Assembly (NCBI GenBank): GCA_947456305.1
Contig: CANGPN010000005.1
Span: forward strand, 62,001-126,000
Length of the DNA: 64,000 bases
From: Comamonadaceae bacterium
GTDB taxonomy: Bacteria > Pseudomonadota > Gammaproteobacteria > Burkholderiales > Burkholderiaceae_C
Direction: 5' to 3'
The notes below the pieces were generated by a model. The model was not told the DNA's origin. It saw only the letters and a list, made by a program, of their open reading frames with translations, and did not search any database. A program made the position numbers and the translations under genes. This document shows, piece by piece, positions 27,958 to 35,639 of this stretch; positions within the stretch are counted from its first letter, which is position 1, and every line of letters begins with the position of its first letter.

Positions 27958-28713
27958 TTATGCCATGAGGCGCTCTGCCAGCGCTTTTCTTTTGTCTGCC
28001 GTCACGCCCAACACCTGTTCCAGGTAGTTGTCCAGGTGCCCGTGATCCTGTGTCACCGTGTCCAGCGCCGCTTGTAAAAACTCGGGTTGCACGGTTTGCA
28101 GCACGCGCGCGACCTCGGGTGCGGCTTCAAAAAAAGGCATGTGACGCAAACGTTGGTTGGTCAACAGGTAATCGTCCCAAATAGTTTCCATGGGAACTTG
28201 CAACGCGTGCAACAAGCAAGCGGCCGCCATGCCGGTGCGGTCTTTGCCTGCGGTGCAATGAAACACCACGGTGGCGTCCGGGTGGTCAAGCACTGCATCG
28301 AAAAATTCGGCGAAACGTTGGGAATGCTGGCGCACGAAATTGCAATAAGTGTCTTGCATCAATTCCACGGTTTTCTGGGAAGACACTGCCACACCGCTGT
28401 TGAGCAAATCGGTCAGCGTTTGCACCACGGTAGGTTCGATGGACAAAGACATCACCTTGGCTTGCGGCAGGGTGCACGGATGGATGGAACGTTCTTCGAT
28501 GCCCCGGAAATCCAGCACCAGCCAAGGCCGCTTGCTCAAGCTCTGCAATTGTTGGATGTCGCTGGCGGTCAGCTTGCCCAGATGGTCAGAGCGAAACACC
28601 AGACCGGGTTTGAAGGTTTGACCGTGTATGTTGGTATAGCCCCCCAGATCGCGAAAATTCGGTGCGCCTTCCAAATGCAAGGGTGATGAAGACAGGGTCA
28701 TATTTGAATCCAT
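27958..28713 (-). CDS. IphP-like protein tyrosine/lipid phosphatase
   Basis: A 251-residue phosphatase with the P-loop H-C-T-A-G-K-D-R-T-G (Cys nucleophile, Arg phosphate ligand), typical of bacterial IphP/LipA-like dual-specificity phosphatases. The conserved N-terminal N-F-R-D-L-G-G-Y and V-F-R-S-D-H-L are present. There is no signal peptide, so it is cytosolic. I choose the ATG at 28713; another at 28701 is possible. It diverges from the DMT transporter. Substrate could be phosphotyrosine or phosphoinositide-like lipids. Confidence 0.85.
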   Translation of the reverse strand: MDSNMTLSSSPLHLEGAPNFRDLGGYTNIHGQTFKPGLVFRSDHLGKLTASDIQQLQSLSKRPWLVLDFRGIEERSIHPCTLPQAKVMSLSIEPTVVQTLTDLLNSGVAVSSQKTVELMQDTYCNFVRQHSQRFAEFFDAVLDHPDATVVFHCTAGKDRTGMAAACLLHALQVPMETIWDDYLLTNQRLRHMPFFEAAPEVARVLQTVQPEFLQAALDTVTQDHGHLDNYLEQVLGVTADKRKALAERLMA

Positions 28714-28889
28714 TGGCGTCGCCGCCTGAAAGGTGTTTGTCGGGCTTCGGTGACCCCAAATACAGAGTACAGCGTTTAACACTGAGTTTACTTTCCCCGC
28801 GTGACAGCGCAGTGATAGCCGGAGGCCGCGCTGTTACAGTGAATGTCCATGGCTTTCGAGCCTCGTTGCCCTTTCATTTATTGACTTGC

Positions 28890-29747
28890 ATGCTGACGCG
28901 ATACCACCGGTTTTTTCCTTTGTTGTTTGTGCTTTTATGGTCGACCGGTTTCATAGGTGCGCGTCTGGGCATGCCGCATACAGAGCCTTTGACTTTTTTG
29001 TTTGTGCGCTATGTCGCTGTTCTGGTGTTGATGCTGGCCATGGCGCTGGCCAGCCGCGCGCCTTGGCCGCAGGGCTGGCGCGCCTGGTTTCACATAGGCG
29101 TGGCAGGTTTGTTATTGCACGGCGTCTACCTGGGCGGTGTGTTCATTGCCATCTCACTCGGACTGCCGGCCGGTGTGGCGGCGCTGGTGGTGTGTGTGCA
29201 GCCCTTGTTGACAGCGGTAGGTGCGGGTTTTCTGCTGGGTGAAACCGTTCGTGCGCGACAGTGGACCGGCTTGTTGCTGGGCCTGTCCGGAGTGGCACTG
29301 GTCGTGGCTCACAAAATCGGCGCAGGTTTCGGCTTATCGGCATTGCTGTCGGCGGTGATTGCTTTGCTGGGTATCACCGGCGGCACGCTGTACCAAAAGC
29401 GGTTTTGCCCCAAGTTTGATTGGCGTACAGGTGTGATCGCCCAGTTTGTGCCCACATTGATCCTCACAGGTGTGTGCGCCTGGTGGTTTGAAACCGGACG
29501 GCTGGACTGGGGCGGCGAACTGGTGTTTGCCTTGGCCTGGCTGGTGCTGGTGTTGTCGGTCGGCGCGGTCAGTTTGCTGAACTGGTTGATACGGCAAAGC
29601 ACGGCTGTGAATGTGGCCAGTTTGTTTTACCTGGTGCCGCCTTGTACCGCCGTGGTCGGCTGGGCATTGTTCGGCGAAGCCTTTTCGCAATGGGCGCTGG
29701 TCGGCATGGCCATGGTGGTCGGCGGGGTGTATTTGGCGCGCCAATAA
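28890..29747 (+). CDS. EamA/DMT family transporter
   Basis: A 285-residue inner-membrane protein with ten hydrophobic segments in two EamA repeats. It starts P-L-L-F-V-L-L-W-S-T-G-F-I-G-A-R-L-G, and the second repeat contains the W-x-L-F-G-E-A-F motif near the C-terminus. Members export amino acids or metabolites. The frame is open farther 5', but the ATG at 28890 starts directly before the first membrane helix and the upstream residues are antisense to the phosphatase gene. Confidence 0.87.
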   Translation: MLTRYHRFFPLLFVLLWSTGFIGARLGMPHTEPLTFLFVRYVAVLVLMLAMALASRAPWPQGWRAWFHIGVAGLLLHGVYLGGVFIAISLGLPAGVAALVVCVQPLLTAVGAGFLLGETVRARQWTGLLLGLSGVALVVAHKIGAGFGLSALLSAVIALLGITGGTLYQKRFCPKFDWRTGVIAQFVPTLILTGVCAWWFETGRLDWGGELVFALAWLVLVLSVGAVSLLNWLIRQSTAVNVASLFYLVPPCTAVVGWALFGEAFSQWALVGMAMVVGGVYLARQ

Positions 29748-29856
29748 AAGCTCTCATTTCTTACACCTAGATTTGTACTCTCTGTACGCTGTTTACCAAG
29801 GCTTGATTTAGACTCATTGCCATTGCATACCTATGACTTCAAGTGGAGCAGACATC

Positions 29857-30606
29857 ATGCTTTTAAAAGACAAAGTGGCCGTCATCACCGGGGGCGCAGG
29901 CCCGAATGGATTGGGTTTTGCAACTGCCCAATTGATGGCGGAGCATGGTGCCAAAGTGGCGGTGCTGGATCTTGAGCGTGCCCGTCCAGCCCAAGCCGCT
30001 GCGCAACTGGGCGCCGGGCATCTGGGCCTGGTGGCGGATGTCACCGATGTGGCGCAGTGCCAGGCTGCGGTCAGCGCCACGCTGGCGCAATTCGGCCACA
30101 TTGATGTGCTGGTGAATAACGCCGGCATCACGCAACCGGTGAAAACGCTGGACATCACGGGCGCGGATTACGACCGCATTCTGGATGTCAGCCTGCGCGG
30201 TTCGCTGTACATGTCGCAGTCTGTGATTCCCGCTATGCGCTTGCACAACGGCGGTTCCATCATTTGTATTTCTTCGGTGTCGGCGCAGCGCGGCGGCGGC
30301 ATCTTCGGCGGGCCGCATTACTCTGCGGCCAAGGCCGGCGTTCTGGGACTGGCCAGAGCCATGGCGCGAGAATTCGGCGGCGAGGGTATACGTGTGAATT
30401 GCATTGCCCCGGGCTTGATAGAAACCGATATCACTCAGGGCAAGCTGGACGACGCCAGAAAGGCCGACATCATTGCGGGCATTCCTTTAGCGCGTCTTGG
30501 TAGCGCCAAGGATGTGGCCGGTGCATGCTTGTTTCTGGCCAGTGATTTGTCAGCTTATTGCACTGGCATCACGCTGGATGTGAACGGCGGTATGTTGATT
30601 CACTGA
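29857..30606 (+). CDS. SDR family oxidoreductase (FabG-like)
   Basis: A 249-residue classical SDR with T-G-G-A-G-P-N-G-L-G in the cofactor loop (N and P replace the usual residues), N-N-A-G, S-S-V-S as the catalytic Ser strand, and Y-S-A-A-K. The C-terminus is the usual S-A-Y-C-T-G-I-T-L-D-V-N-G-G. GGAG lies nine bases before ATG 29857; an ATG at 29833 has none. Flanking genes do not give the substrate. Confidence 0.88.
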   Translation: MLLKDKVAVITGGAGPNGLGFATAQLMAEHGAKVAVLDLERARPAQAAAQLGAGHLGLVADVTDVAQCQAAVSATLAQFGHIDVLVNNAGITQPVKTLDITGADYDRILDVSLRGSLYMSQSVIPAMRLHNGGSIICISSVSAQRGGGIFGGPHYSAAKAGVLGLARAMAREFGGEGIRVNCIAPGLIETDITQGKLDDARKADIIAGIPLARLGSAKDVAGACLFLASDLSAYCTGITLDVNGGMLIH

Positions 30607-30677
30607 CTCCACACACTGAAGTTTGGTACGAATATGGGTTGCTCAATCAGTGGTTCAAATGCGAACCAAGTCCGGCT

Positions 30678-31151
30678 TCACCTGGGCTGCGGTATGCGCA
30701 CAGGCAATTGACTTTGTTTTAAACGCCGGAGTACAAAGCTGGATTTGCTATTGCGTATGCCCGGGATTTTGTAGAGCCGCTCGCGCAAAAAACGCTCGTA
30801 GCCGCGCGTGTCTTCCACCGCTACGCGTATGTAATAGTCGTAGTCGCCTGACACCAGAAAGGCTTCCAGCACCTCGGGAATGCTTTCCAGCGCGCGGCCG
30901 AATTCGAACAAGGCCTCGTCGGAGTGGCTGTCCAGGGATACATGCAGGATGACGGTTTCGGGCAGACCGAGTTTTTCTGGGCTCAGTCTGACGGTATAGC
31001 CTTCGATGATGCCTGCGTCCTCTAAGCGCTTGACCCGGGTCCAGCATGGCGAGGCGGTCAGGCCGACGATTTTGCCCAGATCCTGCAAGCTCAAACGAGC
31101 GTCCTGTTGCAAAGCTTCCAGTATGGAAATATCAAATTTATCCAGTTTCAT
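30678..31151 (-). CDS. Lrp/AsnC-family transcriptional regulator
   Basis: A 157-residue regulator with an N-terminal HTH (D-I-S-I-L-E-A-L-Q-Q-D-A-R, then L-T-A-S-P-C-W-T-R-V-K-R-L) and a C-terminal RAM ligand-binding fold (V-S-G-D-Y-D-Y-Y-I-R-V). Lrp-type proteins respond to amino acids or metabolites. It is encoded about 80 bp downstream of the mandelate racemase paralogue on the same strand and may control that enzyme or the divergent transketolase cluster; this is inference. Confidence 0.92.
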   Translation of the reverse strand: MKLDKFDISILEALQQDARLSLQDLGKIVGLTASPCWTRVKRLEDAGIIEGYTVRLSPEKLGLPETVILHVSLDSHSDEALFEFGRALESIPEVLEAFLVSGDYDYYIRVAVEDTRGYERFLRERLYKIPGIRNSKSSFVLRRLKQSQLPVRIPQPR

Positions 31152-31232
31152 GTGGCGTTTCCTGAAATAACCGAAGGAATGATCTGAATAATATCGGATA
31201 TGCGGAATAAATTTTTGCAGCTAGATTGAGCT

Positions 31233-32354
31233 TTAAATGGCGTACTTGGCCACCGCGGCTTCGTTCCATTCAATGCTATTGCCCGGGCGATCCGGCACCG
31301 TCACACAACCGTTGGCCACCACGCAGGGCTGTGCCAGAACCGGCTCGGCCCAATCGCTCCATTCCAGCCAGTCGGCGGTTTCGCTGGCGCGCAGCAAGTG
31401 AGACGACACGCTGGCGTACAAATGGCTGGACAGCGGCAAACCGGCTGCACCTGCGATAGCGGCAGCGCGCATCCAGCCCGTGACGCCGCCGATGCGCATC
31501 AAATCGGGCATGTACAAATCTGCCGTACCTGCAGCCACCGCTTGGTAAAAACCGCGCGGGCCGTAAATGTTTTCGCCGATTTGCACTGGCGTTTGGATCT
31601 GCCGTGTGATGTCGGCGATGCGCTGCGGTTGGTCGTACACCACGGGTTCTTCGAACCAGTACATGCCTTGGTCGTCCAGCGCCCGCAGCCGGTGCAAAGC
31701 CTCGGCGTAAGACAGGCTTTGGTTGAAGTCGGACATCAAATGGATATCCGGCCCGACCGCATCCCGTACTGTGCGTATGGCCAGCAAGTCCTCTTGTACC
31801 GTGGCCCGCCCCAGACGCATTTTCAAGGCCTGGAAGCCGCCTTGCGCGACCAATGTTTTGGCTTCAGCGCCCAGCGTTTGTATGGGTGACAACCACAGGC
31901 CGGTGGTGTTATAGGCGCGCACCGGCCCTGGTTGTCCGCCTAGAAGCCGTGCCAAGGGCAGGTGGCTGGCGCGCGCCAGCGCGTCCCAAATCGCCATATC
32001 CAAGCCGGAGATGGCAATCAAACTGACGCCTTCGCGCCCCAAAAGGTGCAAGGCTTTCAAGCTGTCGCCATAAGCGTCTAAAGGCGCCAGCACTTTGCCC
32101 TTGAGGGTGTGCGCCAGTATGTCCAACATTGTCTGTATCGCCGGAATGGCAGCTGGCACATGCGGCTCCAGGTAACTGTGGCCGGTGACGCCTTCGCGGG
32201 TGTGCACGTCAATCAACACCAGTGGCCATTGGTGAAACGTGCCTACCTTGGCAAACACCGGGCGGCGCAAAGGGACCAACACGCTGCGTATGCGCAAGCT
32301 TTCAAACGTCAGGCTGTGGGATGGGCTTGTGTGGTTCATCATCGGGTTTTTCAT
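31233..32354 (-). CDS. Mandelate racemase/muconate lactonizing enzyme family protein (paralogue B)
   Basis: An enolase-superfamily enzyme of about 373 residues. It has the same active-site set as the paralogue at 18686: K-M-R on the second strand, S-D-F-N-Q, F-E-E-P, G-E-N-I and S-S-H-L-Y. Long stretches are identical, for example D-L-M-R-I-G-G-V-T-G-W-M-R-A-A-A. It is divergent from the split transketolase, and the 69-bp gap probably holds both promoters. The start is uncertain among closely spaced ATGs (32372, 32354, 32342, 32339); none has a strong ribosome-binding site. Likely a sugar-acid dehydratase, by family and context. Confidence 0.88.
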   Translation of the reverse strand: MKNPMMNHTSPSHSLTFESLRIRSVLVPLRRPVFAKVGTFHQWPLVLIDVHTREGVTGHSYLEPHVPAAIPAIQTMLDILAHTLKGKVLAPLDAYGDSLKALHLLGREGVSLIAISGLDMAIWDALARASHLPLARLLGGQPGPVRAYNTTGLWLSPIQTLGAEAKTLVAQGGFQALKMRLGRATVQEDLLAIRTVRDAVGPDIHLMSDFNQSLSYAEALHRLRALDDQGMYWFEEPVVYDQPQRIADITRQIQTPVQIGENIYGPRGFYQAVAAGTADLYMPDLMRIGGVTGWMRAAAIAGAAGLPLSSHLYASVSSHLLRASETADWLEWSDWAEPVLAQPCVVANGCVTVPDRPGNSIEWNEAAVAKYAI

Positions 32355-32423
32355 GTCGCGATAGCGGTTCAAAGTATCTTATGGTCAGTGGTTGATTGAT
32401 GCATCAAGTGCAGGACACAAACA

Positions 32424-33257
32424 ATGGATACAGATTCACAGATTCTCAGGCTGAAACAAAAGGCGAAAAACATCAGGCGCTTATCGCTGCTCATGGGTCA
32501 GGTGCAGGGACAGGGTTACATCGGCCAGGCATTGGGCATTGCCGATGTGCTGGCCGTTGCTTACGGCCATGCGCTGCAATACCGCGCGGATGAGCCGGAC
32601 TGGCCGGGACGCGACCGTTTTTTGCTATCGCACGGGCACTATGCGATAGCGCATTACGCCGCCATGATTGACGCGGGCATATTAGATGAAAGCGAGTTGG
32701 AGACCTACGGCAGCGATGACAGCCGTTTACCCATGTCGGGCATGGCCAGCTACACCCCGGGCATGGAGATTTCCGGCGGTTCATTGGGCCAGGGCTTGTG
32801 CATAGGCGTAGGCATGGCGCTGGGCCTGCGTCACCAGGGCAACGCGGCGTTTGTCTACAACTCCATGTCCGATGGCGAGCTGGATGAAGGCGCCACCTGG
32901 GAAGCGGCCATGTCGGCGGCGCACCACGGTCTGGGCAACCTGGTCTGTCTGGTCGATATCAACAACCAGCAGGCTGATGGACCGTCTGGCAAGGTCATGG
33001 GCTTTGAACCGCTGGCTGACAAATGGGCGGCTTTCGGTTGGCATGTGCAACGCGCGAATGGCAACGACATAGGGGCTTTGCTACACGCTTTTGACACAGT
33101 CAGAGAAGTAACAAAGGCACAGCCGCGGGTGATTTTGTGCGACACGCTGATGGGCAAAGGCGTGGACTTCTTGGAAAAGCGCGAGAAAAACCATTTCATA
33201 CAAGTCGATCCGCCTGAGTGGCAACGCGCCTTGGATTTGCTAGATGCAACGGCCTGA
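32424..33257 (+). CDS. Transketolase, N-terminal (TPP-binding) subunit
   Basis: A 277-residue protein equal to the first domain of transketolase. The thiamine diphosphate motif reads S-D-G-E-L-D-E-G-A-T-W-E-A followed by D-I-N-N-Q-Q; the first Gly of the usual G-D-G is Ser. The substrate-channel histidine is in L-S-H-G-H-Y. Split transketolases occur in branched-sugar and sugar-acid pathways, where they act on unusual ketose phosphates. The stop is 11 bp before the C-terminal subunit's ATG, so the two subunits form one enzyme. AGGA precedes the start. Confidence 0.9.
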   Translation: MDTDSQILRLKQKAKNIRRLSLLMGQVQGQGYIGQALGIADVLAVAYGHALQYRADEPDWPGRDRFLLSHGHYAIAHYAAMIDAGILDESELETYGSDDSRLPMSGMASYTPGMEISGGSLGQGLCIGVGMALGLRHQGNAAFVYNSMSDGELDEGATWEAAMSAAHHGLGNLVCLVDINNQQADGPSGKVMGFEPLADKWAAFGWHVQRANGNDIGALLHAFDTVREVTKAQPRVILCDTLMGKGVDFLEKREKNHFIQVDPPEWQRALDLLDATA

Positions 33258-33267
33258 GGAGGCACGC

Positions 33268-34269
33268 ATGAACACAGTCACAGACAAAAAACCCCGTCTC
33301 ACCACCTCGGCCATGATTGCCTCCATTGCCGCAGAAGGACAACAAGTCACGGCAGCGCCTTTTGGTAAAGCGCTGGTCGAGTTGGCCGCACAACGACCGG
33401 ACATCGTCGGCATGACCGCCGACCTGGCCAAGTACACCGACTTGCATGTGTTTGCCCAAGCCTACCCGGAGCGCTTTTTCCAAATGGGCATGGCCGAGCA
33501 GTTGTTGATGGGCGCTGCCGGCGGCATGGCCAAGACCGGGCTCACACCTTTTGTCACCACCTACGCTGTGTTCGGCACCCGCAGGGCCTATGACTTTATC
33601 CACCAGGTGATTGCCGAAGAAGCCTTGAACGTGAAAATCGTTTGCGCTTTACCGGGTTTGACCACGGGCTACGGCCCCAGCCACCAAGCCTGCGAGGACT
33701 TGGCGCTGATGCGCGCCATGCCAGGCATGACCGTGCTCGATCCTTGCGACGCGCTTGACATTGAGCAAATGGTGCCGGCCATGGCGGCGTACCAAGGACC
33801 TATGTACATGCGTTTGTTGCGCGGTCAGGTGCCGCGCGTGCTGCATGAATACGGTTACACCTTTCAATGGGGAAAGGCCCAGCTGATACGCCCGGGCAAA
33901 GAGGTGCTGGTCATCTCCACGGGGCTGTTAACCATGCGCGCACTTGAAGCTGCGGCTGAATTGCACAAGGACGGCGTTGACCTGGCGGTGTTACACGTGC
34001 CCACCGTGAAACCGCTTGACGTGGCCGGCATTCTGCGTGAATGCGGTCAAGCAGGTCGGCTGGTAGTGGTCGCTGAAAACCACAGCCTGACCGGCGGCTT
34101 GGGGGAGGCGGTAGCCGCCGAACTGATGCGCGCCGGGGTGCACCCGGTGTTCAAGCAAATCGCCTTGCCCGACGCCTTTTTGGACGCCGGGGCTTTGCCC
34201 ACGCTGCACGACCGCTACGGTATTTCCACGCAGGCGATTTGCCAGACGATCAAAAGGTGGCTGGCATGA
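33268..34269 (+). CDS. Transketolase, C-terminal (pyrimidine-binding) subunit
   Basis: A 333-residue partner subunit with the Pyr domain (F-F-Q-M-G-M-A-E-Q, containing the glutamate that activates TPP) and the C-terminal transketolase domain. GAGGAGGC lies before ATG 33268. The stop overlaps the next gene's start (ATGA). Together with the 32424 product it forms a heteromeric transketolase. Confidence 0.9.
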   Translation: MNTVTDKKPRLTTSAMIASIAAEGQQVTAAPFGKALVELAAQRPDIVGMTADLAKYTDLHVFAQAYPERFFQMGMAEQLLMGAAGGMAKTGLTPFVTTYAVFGTRRAYDFIHQVIAEEALNVKIVCALPGLTTGYGPSHQACEDLALMRAMPGMTVLDPCDALDIEQMVPAMAAYQGPMYMRLLRGQVPRVLHEYGYTFQWGKAQLIRPGKEVLVISTGLLTMRALEAAAELHKDGVDLAVLHVPTVKPLDVAGILRECGQAGRLVVVAENHSLTGGLGEAVAAELMRAGVHPVFKQIALPDAFLDAGALPTLHDRYGISTQAICQTIKRWLA

Positions 34270-35186
34270 GCAAACCACGCGTTGGCTTGATAGGCATAGG
34301 CGCCATGGGTCGCGGGGTGGCGGCCAATTTGCTGGACAAAGGCTTTGCTGTCAGCGGCTTTGATGTGCGTCCCGAAGCCTGTGAATGGCTGCTCGAGCAG
34401 GGCGGCCAAGTAGCCGCTGATCTGCCTTCACTGGCCAGTGACTGCCGCACCATCATCAGCTTTGTGGTGAATGACGCGCAAACCGAAGACGTGTTGTTCG
34501 GCGACAAGGGTTTGGTCGGTTGCATGCAACCGGGCACGGTGTTCGTGGCGTGCAGCACCATGCCGGTGGACTATGTCAGCCGACTTGGCGACAGACTGGC
34601 TGCGCTGGGTATTCATCTGCTCGACGCGCCGGTGACAGGCGGCGCAGCCGGTGCGGCCAAAGGCAGTTTGACCATCATGGCTGCCGGTGAGCGGGCGGTG
34701 TTTGACTTGGTGCATCCCGTGTTGCAAACCTTTGGCGGACGCATCTTTTTTGTCGGCGACAAACCTGGCGCAGGTGCACAGCTCAAAATATTGAACCAGC
34801 ATTTGTGCGGCGTGCATCTGGCAGCGGCTGGTGAGGCGCTGGCGCTGGCACAACGCCAAGGTTTGCCGCTGGACATTGCGCTCGAAGTGTTGAGCAGCGG
34901 CTCTGCGTTTTCGTGGATGTTGGGAGACAGGGGACCACGCATGGCACACGAGGACTTCGGTCAAGTCACGTCGGCAGTCAATATATTTGTCAAAGACCTG
35001 GGTTTGGTGCTGGACACCGCCCGGCAAGCTGGGTTTTCCGCGCCGCTTGCCAGCGCGGCTTTCAATGCCTTTGTGTCGGTCAGCGGCCAAGGCATGGGCG
35101 CTTGGGATGACTCAGCGGTCATGTGTTTTTATGACCGGCATCCGGGCACGGCTGAACTGCCTAAACCGCCGCCCAAAACCCATTGA
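34266..35186 (+). CDS. Beta-hydroxyacid dehydrogenase (3-hydroxyisobutyrate dehydrogenase family)
   Basis: A 306-residue NAD(P) enzyme. The N-terminal Rossmann motif is G-L-I-G-I-G-A-M-G, the substrate loop D-A-P-V-T-G-G-A-A-G-A, and the catalytic Lys is in A-Q-L-K-I-L-N-Q. Family enzymes oxidise 3-hydroxy acids such as tartronate semialdehyde reductase substrates, L-threonate or 3-hydroxyisobutyrate. It overlaps the transketolase C-subunit by 4 bp. The gene set (dehydratase, split transketolase, beta-hydroxyacid dehydrogenase) suggests catabolism of a hydroxylated sugar acid. Confidence 0.9.
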   Translation: MSKPRVGLIGIGAMGRGVAANLLDKGFAVSGFDVRPEACEWLLEQGGQVAADLPSLASDCRTIISFVVNDAQTEDVLFGDKGLVGCMQPGTVFVACSTMPVDYVSRLGDRLAALGIHLLDAPVTGGAAGAAKGSLTIMAAGERAVFDLVHPVLQTFGGRIFFVGDKPGAGAQLKILNQHLCGVHLAAAGEALALAQRQGLPLDIALEVLSSGSAFSWMLGDRGPRMAHEDFGQVTSAVNIFVKDLGLVLDTARQAGFSAPLASAAFNAFVSVSGQGMGAWDDSAVMCFYDRHPGTAELPKPPPKTH

Positions 35187-35639
35187 AACCTGTTCACTGC
35201 AAGCCCCAGTCCCGCAGCCGGGGCGGGTGGTGTGCGGCTGAAAATTCCCCGCAAGAGGAAGATATTCAGATTTATCACATGTTCCGTATTAACCCTATAA
35301 ATTGCATATATATTCTTTATTAATTAATAAAATCAGACAGATTTTCTGATTTCAGTAGTTTTTGAAGAAAAAGAAAAAACATCTTCTGACCCGCTGGCGC
35401 TACATTGAAGCCATGAAATAACGCGTCGCGGCAAACACTGGGTTGCAGCAAACAAGTGGCAAAAACACCGCTGCCAACAGGCTGGCGCGAAGTGCTGAAA
35501 AGCGCTGATTTTTTTCATGAGCAGTTTTGGATACACCGTCAACCTGGTGCCGTTACCGCGGCACCGAGCGCAGGGTCTGAGCCGGCCTTACCGGGCAGAC
35601 AAAGGCTTTGCGCAAACCCCGATCACCATTGGAGTCAGC
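35187..35639. other. Intergenic region, 450 bp, A/T-rich core with an inverted repeat
   Basis: No gene is supported here. A GC-rich inverted segment lies just after the dehydrogenase (35203-35240, GCCCC...GGGGC and CAGCCG...CGGCTG), which may end transcription. A strongly A/T-rich core (35270-35400) contains the inverted repeat AAATCAGA-N7-TCTGATTT at 35330-35352, a candidate operator for the oxidoreductase gene that follows. Confidence 0.45.
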
